Positions 1 through 5,993 of a stretch of DNA of 6,352 nucleotides are shown here, in pieces. This DNA comes from Bacteroidota bacterium (lineage in GTDB: Bacteria; Bacteroidota; Ignavibacteria; UBA10030; UBA8401). Position 1 is the stretch's first letter; the number at the start of each line of letters is the position of its first letter. The stretch is taken from contig DMPG01000215.1 in the NCBI GenBank assembly GCA_003456055.1, forward strand, positions 6,495 through 12,846, written 5' to 3'. The notes under the pieces are model-generated. The model ran no database searches. It was not told the origin of the DNA and worked only from the letters and a program-made list of their open reading frames with translations. Position numbers and translations under genes: made by a program.

Positions 1-354
1 ATCATCCATAAATCCAACAACACCTAATCCCGCTGTTACAAATAGAATCATTTGCACATACGTATTTGTCAGATCTCCCCATAAAAGAACAGGAATCAGA
101 ACAGAAGCGATAACAATAATTCCGCCCATCATCGGCGTTCCGGCTTTTAACTTATGCTTTTCCGGAGAACCTTCGCGGTATGTTGTAACAATCCCTTTTT
201 TCTTCAATAGATTTATCACTTTGCCACCAATGATAAAACTGATGAAGAGTGCTGTAATAGCAGCCATTGCTGCACGAAACGTAAGATACTTCACCACTCC
301 AAATCCCGGCGGGTGATAGACTTGTTCGATCCAATACAAAAGATGATATAACAT
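1..354 (-). CDS. mraY: Phospho-N-acetylmuramoyl-pentapeptide-transferase MraY, 5' part (cut by window edge)
   Basis: MraY is the integral membrane enzyme that transfers phospho-MurNAc-pentapeptide from its UDP carrier to undecaprenyl phosphate, forming lipid I on the inner face of the membrane. The minus-strand frame starts at an ATG overlapping the murF stop and stays open to base 1, giving 118 residues, about a third of the usual ~360. Visible marks are YLTFRA followed by ALFIS (residues 23-39, first membrane helix), a basic loop, KAGTPMMGG (70-78), further hydrophobic helices at about 79-93 and 100-116, and GFMDD with the Asp pair at 117-118, matching the family's conserved active-site aspartates. 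The family motif is normally KxGTPTMGG, so Met75 replaces the usual Thr. The start is fixed by its fit to the family N-terminus and by the TAATG junction with murF. The C-terminal part lies outside the window. The identification is secure. Confidence 0.96.
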   Translation of the reverse strand, partial: MLYHLLYWIEQVYHPPGFGVVKYLTFRAAMAAITALFISFIIGGKVINLLKKKGIVTTYREGSPEKHKLKAGTPMMGGIIVIASVLIPVLLWGDLTNTYVQMILFVTAGLGVVGFMDD

Positions 355-356
355 TA
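352..356 (-). promoter_or_regulatory. murF/mraY TAATG stop-start overlap (translational coupling)
   Basis: The TAA stop of murF shares its last A with the ATG of mraY. Such 1-nt overlaps usually mean that ribosomes ending one gene re-initiate on the next. No good Shine-Dalgarno sequence precedes the ATG; the nearest purine run, GAAAGA, lies inside the murF end, some 10 nt upstream. Coupling is inferred from the arrangement. Confidence 0.6.
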
Positions 357-1775
357 GTGCTTATCTTTCATTGTTGATTGTCCATTAGCAACGATCAATT
401 GGTTCACAACATCTTCCATCTTCATTCCTCGCGAGCCTTTCACCAGTACAACATCTCCCCGTTTTAATATTTTTTTCAATTCCATTGCAAGTTCTTCTTT
501 TGATTCAAAATGTTTTGCCGATACACCGAACGCTTCACTGGTATATTTTGAGAATGGGCCGAATGTGAACAAATGATCGAATTTCATTTCAGAAACAATA
601 ACACCGATATTCGTGTGTTCTCGTTTTGATGCATCCCCAAGCTCGCGCATATCCCCAAGGACAACGATCTTTTTTCCGATTGTCGTGAATGACGATAATG
701 TTTTTAGAGCAACGATCACTGAATCAGGATTCGAATTATAGGTATCATTCAGGATGGTGATTCCATCGTTCGTCAACACTTCCATTCGTTTCGAAGCCGA
801 TGAAAAATCCTTTAACGCTTTCGCAATCTTTTTTGGTTTCACCCGTAACTGTAATCCAACTGCGCTTGCAGCTAGAGCATTGGTTACATTATGCATTCCC
901 GGAACTCTGAGTTTTACCTTTAATAAAAACTTTTTTTTCTGCCACGTTATTTCAAAAGCGGATTGTCCACGTTCGTCTACTTGAACTTTTTTTGCGCGAA
1001 TGTCTGCATTTGAAAATATTCCGTAAATTACTTGTTTCTTTAGTCTTGCTGCACCCGCTTTAAGATAGCGGTCATCACTATTAACAAAAGCAACGGCCCG
1101 ATGGCTGTTCAAATAGTTGAACAGTTCCAATTCTTCTCTTGCGACGCCATCTTCATCACCGAAAAATTCCAAATGCTCTTTGCCAATGTTCGTTATTAAC
1201 CCATGTGTTGGCTCTGCGATTGAACACAAGTATTTCAATTCGCCGAAATGATTTGTGCCTATTTCGACAACAGCAACATCATGCTTTGACGTTAAACGAA
1301 ACAACGTCTGCGGAACTCCGATATGATTGTTCAGATTTCCTTCGGTGCTCAGCACATTGTACTTTGTTCGCAAAACTGCGTTGACCATTTCTTTCGTTGT
1401 TGTCTTTCCATTACTGCCGCCAATTGCAATGACTGGAATATCGAATTTTCGGCGATAGATTCGCGCCAATTCACCAAATGCAATTGTGGTGTCGTTCACA
1501 ATAACAAACAGACATGGAAATGTTCGAAAATATTTATCGTTGTTCTTCGCCCATTCACGATGAACAACGATTGCAACTGCTTCCGCTTTAACAACAGAAT
1601 CAATGAAATCATGGGCGTCAAATTCTTCACCTTTCAGTGCAAAGAAAAGATCGTTCTTCTTCACTGCCCGCGAATCGGTCGAAACTCCGGAGATCGCTCT
1701 GCGTTTCAACACATCCTGATTGACAAGTTCAGCACTTGTCATTTTTTTAAGATCCGATACGGTGATTTTTTTCAT
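354..1775 (-). CDS. murF: UDP-N-acetylmuramoyl-tripeptide--D-alanyl-D-alanine ligase MurF
   Basis: This cytoplasmic ATP-dependent ligase adds D-Ala-D-Ala to UDP-MurNAc-tripeptide, completing the pentapeptide precursor. The protein is 473 residues, within the family range of about 450-480. The N-terminal substrate domain carries VSTDSRAV (31-38) and DLFFALKGE (42-50). The central ATPase domain has the P-loop GGSNGKTTTK (119-128), NLNNHIGVP (147-155), EIGTNHFGEL (171-180) and TNIGKEHLEFFG (195-206). The linker VPGMHNVTNALAA (291-303) leads into the C-terminal domain with NDTYNSNPDS (343-352), LGDMRELG (373-380) and VKGSRGMKME (445-454). The DTYNSNP form and the NLNNxxGVP box separate it from MurC, MurD and MurE. 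The ATG overlaps the murE stop by 1 nt with no clear ribosome binding site, so translation probably depends on murE. A run of eight A lies at codons 280-282. No key residue appears missing. Confidence 0.97.
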   Translation of the reverse strand: MKKITVSDLKKMTSAELVNQDVLKRRAISGVSTDSRAVKKNDLFFALKGEEFDAHDFIDSVVKAEAVAIVVHREWAKNNDKYFRTFPCLFVIVNDTTIAFGELARIYRRKFDIPVIAIGGSNGKTTTKEMVNAVLRTKYNVLSTEGNLNNHIGVPQTLFRLTSKHDVAVVEIGTNHFGELKYLCSIAEPTHGLITNIGKEHLEFFGDEDGVAREELELFNYLNSHRAVAFVNSDDRYLKAGAARLKKQVIYGIFSNADIRAKKVQVDERGQSAFEITWQKKKFLLKVKLRVPGMHNVTNALAASAVGLQLRVKPKKIAKALKDFSSASKRMEVLTNDGITILNDTYNSNPDSVIVALKTLSSFTTIGKKIVVLGDMRELGDASKREHTNIGVIVSEMKFDHLFTFGPFSKYTSEAFGVSAKHFESKEELAMELKKILKRGDVVLVKGSRGMKMEDVVNQLIVANGQSTMKDKH

Positions 1776-1777
1776 TA
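1773..1777 (-). promoter_or_regulatory. murE/murF TAATG stop-start overlap (translational coupling)
   Basis: The murE stop TAA and the murF start ATG share one A, the same arrangement as at murF/mraY. The preceding 25 nt of coding strand are AT-rich and lack a Shine-Dalgarno-like motif, so termination-reinitiation is the simplest reading. The coupling is inferred. Confidence 0.6.
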
Positions 1778-3259
1778 CTGAATAAATTTTTGAACTACTT
1801 CTTTGTCGCTGAAATGAATTTTTTCTTTTCCTAATACTTGATAATCTTCGTGGCCTTTACCCGCGATCAAAATAATGTCTCCCGATTTTGCTATGGAAAT
1901 TCCTTTCGCAATCGCTTTTTCTCTGTCCGCTTCTACGATCACTTTTTTTTTATCTGAAATACCTTCTATGATGTCGTTAATAATCTTCATTGGATCTTCT
2001 GTTCTCGGATTATCGGATGTTACGATCATTACATCACTGAGCCGCTCAGAGATTGCACCCATTTTCGGTCGTTTTGTAATATCCCGATCTCCACCTGCTC
2101 CAAAAATTGTGATAATCGTGTTCTTTCGGTCAGATGGAAGAACATCGTGAATAGTTTGAAGACAATTTTCCAGGGCATCCGGTGTATGTGCATAATCAAC
2201 GATTGCCGTCCATCCTTTTCTTGATTGGATCTGATCGAATCTTCCCGGCGCAGGAATTAAATTTGAATATGCTGACGTTGAAACATGTAATCCCAAACTT
2301 TTCACAACACTGAATGCAGCAAGAAAATTATACACATTGAATCTTCCAACCAATGGTGTCGTTATACTTTCATTATTGATCACCGCAGAAAATCCGTTCA
2401 CGCTCACCGTTACATTTTCTGCTTTTATCATGGAAGAATTGTTCACACTGTATGAAATTATTTTTGCTTTGCATCCTTTGACAATTTTATCTCCGTATTC
2501 CGAATCAACATTGGTCACCGCAATTGCTTCCTCCATCAATCCATCAAACAAAATTTTCTTTGCAGTAAAATACTCATCCATTGTTTTGTGATAATCCAAA
2601 TGATCCTGCGTCAGATTTGAAAAGACTGCCGCTTTGAAAGGAATTTCACAAACTCGGAACTGATGAAGTGCATGCGAAGATACTTCCATCACACAATGCG
2701 TGCATCCTTTTTTCACCATCTGATCAAGCAACTGCTGCAGTTCTAATGATTCAGGTGTTGTATGCGTTGCAGGATATTTTTCATTTCCGATGGCATATTC
2801 TACCGTTCCGATCAACCCGACTTTTGTATTAGAAACCGATTCGATCATCTGTTTTATCAAGAACGTAGTTGTCGTTTTCCCATTTGTTCCCGTTACACCG
2901 ATCATCGTCATCTTTGAAGCAGGTTTTCCATAATAATTTGCCGAGATTTGCGCCAACGCTTTTCTTGAATTGCTGACAACGACTTTCACCGTTCCGGTAT
3001 GCATACACAATGGATCCGGAACAGCATTATCATCTTCAACAACGATCACTTTCGCTCCATTCGCGATAGCAGATGACAAAAATTTGTGCCCGTCTAAGCC
3101 GACACCTTTCAATGCGACAAACAGATTTTCCCGCTGAACTTTTCGCGAATCATATTGTACACCGCTGATCTTGACATCATGGGTGGTTACCATTTTCCCG
3201 TACATTGTTTGGAACATTTTGGAAACTGTAACTCCATTTAATAATTGGGATAACGTCAT
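1775..3259 (-). CDS. murE: UDP-N-acetylmuramoyl-tripeptide synthetase MurE, probably meso-diaminopimelate adding
   Basis: MurE is a cytoplasmic ATP-dependent ligase that adds the third stem-peptide residue to UDP-MurNAc-L-Ala-D-Glu. Its 494 residues match the family length. Visible in order are GVQYDSRKV (33-41) and NLFVALKG (45-52) of the UDP-binding domain; the P-loop GVTGTNGKTTTT (121-132); HTTPES (166-171); MEVSSHAL (191-198); FSNLTQDHLDYH (213-224); and a Lys near 234 in FTAKKILF, the likely carbamylated lysine. The linker and C-terminal domain show DYAHTPDALE (355-364), GAGGDRD (387-393) with KRPKMG, SDNPRTEDP (415-423) and AGKGHEDYQ (466-474). DNPR is the signature of enzymes that select meso-diaminopimelate; lysine-adding enzymes differ there. 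The gene follows ftsI after 16 nt and overlaps murF by 1 nt. The start fits the family N-terminus and has a weak purine run upstream. A nine-A run lies at codons 437-439. The MurE call is secure; the amino-acid specificity is a motif-based inference. Confidence 0.97.
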   Translation of the reverse strand: MTLSQLLNGVTVSKMFQTMYGKMVTTHDVKISGVQYDSRKVQRENLFVALKGVGLDGHKFLSSAIANGAKVIVVEDDNAVPDPLCMHTGTVKVVVSNSRKALAQISANYYGKPASKMTMIGVTGTNGKTTTTFLIKQMIESVSNTKVGLIGTVEYAIGNEKYPATHTTPESLELQQLLDQMVKKGCTHCVMEVSSHALHQFRVCEIPFKAAVFSNLTQDHLDYHKTMDEYFTAKKILFDGLMEEAIAVTNVDSEYGDKIVKGCKAKIISYSVNNSSMIKAENVTVSVNGFSAVINNESITTPLVGRFNVYNFLAAFSVVKSLGLHVSTSAYSNLIPAPGRFDQIQSRKGWTAIVDYAHTPDALENCLQTIHDVLPSDRKNTIITIFGAGGDRDITKRPKMGAISERLSDVMIVTSDNPRTEDPMKIINDIIEGISDKKKVIVEADREKAIAKGISIAKSGDIILIAGKGHEDYQVLGKEKIHFSDKEVVQKFIQ

Positions 3260-3263
3260 GATA

Positions 3264-3270
3264 CTTTCTT
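3264..3270 (-). promoter_or_regulatory. Weak Shine-Dalgarno-like site for murE
   Basis: The coding strand reads AAGAAAG, ending 4 nt before the murE ATG, in the 16-nt gap after the ftsI TAG. It matches the anti-Shine-Dalgarno only partly (no GG) and sits slightly close, so any contribution to initiation is uncertain. Confidence 0.3.
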
Positions 3271-3275
3271 ATACA

Positions 3276-5462
3276 CTAATATAATTGTGCGGTCGGAATT
3301 ACTTTCGGCTCGCACATAATTGTCACCTTCACCCCTTGTTTTAACGGTGTGCCGGGAGTCGGGAATTGATTGACAACGACACCTGATCCGACAATGGAAA
3401 CGCCAAATTGTTCTGCGGCCAATTTGTTCACTGCACGGCGAACACTCATTCCGCGCACTTCCGGTACTTTTACAGCACCCGAAACCACAGCTTGTTCGGT
3501 TTCATTCATCATCAACTGAACGATCGAACCGCGTTCGACTTTTTTTCCTGCAGGTGGATACTGTCGAACAACTTCTTCACCGGTTCCAATCATTTTTGCT
3601 GCAAGAGTAAATTGTTTCAATGATGCAATTGCGTCGTTCATATCTTTGCTTGTAACATCCGGAACCATGACCGTCGAACCGCTGTCCCGCTGAGTCTGCA
3701 AAGGAAGATTTTGTTCTGCAATCATTGTTTTTGCAATCAAACCGTTGTTGTTAATGATCCGTTCAGCAATAGCCTTAAAGATCGGCGCGCTAGCTGTTGC
3801 TCCGTAATATCCCCCGGCAATTGGTTTTTCAATCATTACTAAACAAACGATCTCCGGTTTTTCAATTGGAAAAAATCCTATAAATGAAGCATTGTAACTA
3901 CCTTCCTCATATTTTCCATTCACATGTTTCCGTGAAGTTCCTGTTTTTCCTGCTATGCGAATACCTGGAATTTTTACCACTGTGCCACTGCCATATTCCA
4001 CAACCGCTTCGAGCATTTTTTTTACTTGTTCATTCACGTTCTTTGAAATAACTCGCCGAATCATTTGTGGTTGTCCGGTATACAATTCCTGCCCATTCTC
4101 ATCTTTCTCCCTCTGAACTATGTACGGCTTCATCAACATTCCGTCGTTAGCGATTGCCGAATATGCGGAGACCATTTGCAACGGAGTTACACCAACTTCG
4201 TATCCATAGGCGATAGAATTAAGTGATGCCATTGACCATTCGGAAGTTTTTCGTAGTTGACCGTTGCTTTCCGATGGAAGTTCTACTCCCGTCATCATTC
4301 CAAAACCATAATCACGCGCCTGTTTATACAATCGCTCTTGACCGATCAGATCGCTTACTTTCGCCATTACAATGTTCGATGAAAGCGCCATTGCATCGAT
4401 GAACGAAACATTTTTCAATGGATGAGAATCATTGATCAGACGAAATTTTTTTCCCGGGTATTCAATTTTATATTTTCCGTTCTCTCCGTAGAAAATTTTT
4501 TCAAGATCAACCAGTTCATTTTGTAATGCCGCTGATGCTGTAACAATCTTGAAAACAGAACCCGGTTCATACATATCGGAAATGATTCGATTCTTCAGCG
4601 CATCAACATTCTGTACTTTGTTCAGATTTACTTGGGGAAAATTTGCCATCGCTAGTATTTCGCCCGTCTGTGGACGCACCATAACGACAAGCCCTGCTTC
4701 TGCCTGTGTTCGTGCAACTCCTTTTTTTAATTCTTCATCCGCAATTGATTGATATTGAAGATCGATCGTTAACTCGATCGAGTGTCCATTCACTGCTTCT
4801 TCGCGAGGATAATCGACGGAAGGACGTTTTCTTCCAAGACCATCCTTTTGCATGATCACAAAACCATCTCGACCGCGCAGGACATTGTTAAATTGTTGTT
4901 CTATTCCACTGACACCATCATTATCAATATTCGTTGCACCAAGTACTTGTCCCGCTAGTTCATCGTAATGATAGAGACGCATTGCTTCATTCATCTTTAC
5001 GATGCCGCCCATTTTTTTTAATGGAATCAGATCTGCTACATCAGGACGAAGGTGCCGTTCCATCCACACAAATCGCTTATCACTTTGCAGTTTCGCTATG
5101 TATTCCCGCTCCGGCTTTCCGGTTATTTTTGAAAATTCTTTGGCAATGAATTTTGCATCTTCTCCCGCTATTTTCGGATCAGCGGCAAACGAAACATATT
5201 GTGAATTTGCGGCAAGTACATTCCCGTTTCTGTCAAAAATAATTCCACGTTCGGCAACCAACGGAACTCTTGCTTCATATTGTCTCTTTGCAATATCCTG
5301 ATATTTTCCCGCATCAATTAATTGAATTTGAACCAATCGCGTTCCAGCTGCTAGGAAAGCAAAAAGAAAGATGATCTTCACCATCAACAAACGGTATTTA
5401 TAATCCTTTTGCTGAGGCGTTTCTTGTGTTGTTTCGTTTTTTTTCTTGAATGGATTCCACAT
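3276..5462 (-). CDS. ftsI: Septal class B penicillin-binding protein FtsI (PBP3-type transpeptidase) with two C-terminal PASTA domains
   Basis: FtsI is the division-specific transpeptidase that cross-links new septal peptidoglycan. It is anchored in the inner membrane with its catalytic part outside. The 728-residue protein has a short basic cytoplasmic tail (1-23, including KKK), one membrane helix at about 24-43, and the dimerisation region with ERGIIFDRNGNVLAAN (71-86) and GVSGIEQQFNNVLRG (183-197). The transpeptidase domain spans about 255-575 and shows all three active-site motifs: SVFK (Ser302, Lys305), SSN (361-363) and KTGT (506-509). A Ser/Gln-rich linker leads to two PASTA-like repeats at about 599-652 and 664-719. 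Escherichia coli FtsI (588 residues) has none, which explains the extra length. The ATG is the first usable start: the frame reaches a TAG at about 5515 without another ATG, GTG or TTG. Position between ftsL and murE favours FtsI over the related SpoVD or PBP2. The stop is TAG, unlike its neighbours. Confidence 0.96.
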   Translation of the reverse strand: MWNPFKKKNETTQETPQQKDYKYRLLMVKIIFLFAFLAAGTRLVQIQLIDAGKYQDIAKRQYEARVPLVAERGIIFDRNGNVLAANSQYVSFAADPKIAGEDAKFIAKEFSKITGKPEREYIAKLQSDKRFVWMERHLRPDVADLIPLKKMGGIVKMNEAMRLYHYDELAGQVLGATNIDNDGVSGIEQQFNNVLRGRDGFVIMQKDGLGRKRPSVDYPREEAVNGHSIELTIDLQYQSIADEELKKGVARTQAEAGLVVMVRPQTGEILAMANFPQVNLNKVQNVDALKNRIISDMYEPGSVFKIVTASAALQNELVDLEKIFYGENGKYKIEYPGKKFRLINDSHPLKNVSFIDAMALSSNIVMAKVSDLIGQERLYKQARDYGFGMMTGVELPSESNGQLRKTSEWSMASLNSIAYGYEVGVTPLQMVSAYSAIANDGMLMKPYIVQREKDENGQELYTGQPQMIRRVISKNVNEQVKKMLEAVVEYGSGTVVKIPGIRIAGKTGTSRKHVNGKYEEGSYNASFIGFFPIEKPEIVCLVMIEKPIAGGYYGATASAPIFKAIAERIINNNGLIAKTMIAEQNLPLQTQRDSGSTVMVPDVTSKDMNDAIASLKQFTLAAKMIGTGEEVVRQYPPAGKKVERGSIVQLMMNETEQAVVSGAVKVPEVRGMSVRRAVNKLAAEQFGVSIVGSGVVVNQFPTPGTPLKQGVKVTIMCEPKVIPTAQLY

Positions 5463-5477
5463 ATTATTGATTCTGTA

Positions 5478-5483
5478 TCCTCT
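5478..5483 (-). promoter_or_regulatory. Possible but distant Shine-Dalgarno site for ftsI
   Basis: AGAGGA on the coding strand is the best ribosome-binding-like motif in the window, yet 15 nt separate it from the ftsI ATG, more than the usual 5-9. It lies in the 57-nt ftsL/ftsI gap (5463-5519), the longest non-coding stretch here, in which I see no convincing promoter or terminator. It may be chance. Confidence 0.3.
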
Positions 5484-5519
5484 GACGTTGCCGTACGCTT
5501 TGCAACCGAAAGGCTACGA

Positions 5520-5990
5520 TTACTTGTCCAGATTTTCTTTTATTTCAATTTCTTTTTCGGAATCAACTTCAAACCACACCGGTGCTTCTTTTGGATTTGT
5601 CATTCCTAATTTTTCCTGAGCCATTAAACTAATACGCTCTAAACTTGCTTTGCGATTGATTTCTGCTTTGATTACTTCATTCGTACTGATGATCTGATTA
5701 TGTTTAGCATTCAGATCGTTCACTTCTTTTGCAAGATTATTCACCGCAATGACATTTCCTACGTATAATAGAGCTACGGTCGCTGCAAGAAATAAAATTC
5801 CAACAACATTTGATGTTTTTGTTCTTTTTTTGTTGTTAATCCGGCGAACATTCTGACGCGGAACTGCATATCCTGGTACATTGGCTTGCGTGTCAACAGG
5901 AACAGAAATTGCATTGTTATAGATGGCCCTATCATTGAACTTTGGCATTTCTACTATATCAATAGGGTTATTGGAAAATTTCTTCGCCAT
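5520..5990 (-). CDS. ftsL: FtsL-like divisome protein (single membrane helix plus coiled coil)
   Basis: FtsL proteins are small bitopic membrane proteins that pair with FtsB/DivIC through coiled coils and help activate the FtsW-FtsI septal synthase. This 156-residue product shows that layout: a hydrophilic N-terminal region of about 60 residues ending in a basic patch (RRINNKKRTK, 49-58), one hydrophobic helix at about 61-82, a helical segment with spaced hydrophobic residues (83-115) likely to form a coiled coil, then LERISLMAQEKLGM (117-130), which resembles the conserved end of FtsL/FtsB proteins, and an acidic tail. Sequence conservation in this family is low, so the assignment rests on topology and on position between rsmH and ftsI, where ftsL is expected. 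The N-terminal part is longer than in Escherichia coli FtsL (121 residues in all). The start lies 3 nt after the rsmH stop with no Shine-Dalgarno; Met15 is an alternative start. Confidence 0.85.
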   Translation of the reverse strand: MAKKFSNNPIDIVEMPKFNDRAIYNNAISVPVDTQANVPGYAVPRQNVRRINNKKRTKTSNVVGILFLAATVALLYVGNVIAVNNLAKEVNDLNAKHNQIISTNEVIKAEINRKASLERISLMAQEKLGMTNPKEAPVWFEVDSEKEIEIKENLDK

Positions 5991-5993
5991 AAG

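Noticed and set aside
152..334. Minus-strand frame of 60 codons near the left edge
   Set aside because: It overlaps mraY on the same strand in another frame. The mraY frame has the family motifs; this one has none.
1323..1781. Open plus-strand frame of 152 codons
   Set aside because: It lies wholly antisense to murF, whose motifs are intact. Its translation is Cys-, His- and Phe-rich with no recognisable domain, as expected for a shadow frame.
5002..5301. Open plus-strand frame of 99 codons
   Set aside because: It is antisense to the conserved dimerisation region of ftsI and shows no motif or start signal of its own.
3276..5462. SpoVD-type sporulation penicillin-binding protein
   Set aside because: PASTA domains fit SpoVD too, but the location between ftsL and murE and the apparent non-Firmicute context favour the division enzyme FtsI.
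5487..5506. GTTGC/GCAAC inverted repeat in the ftsL/ftsI gap
   Set aside because: A 5-bp stem with a 10-nt loop and no following T run is too weak for a terminator and is expected by chance.
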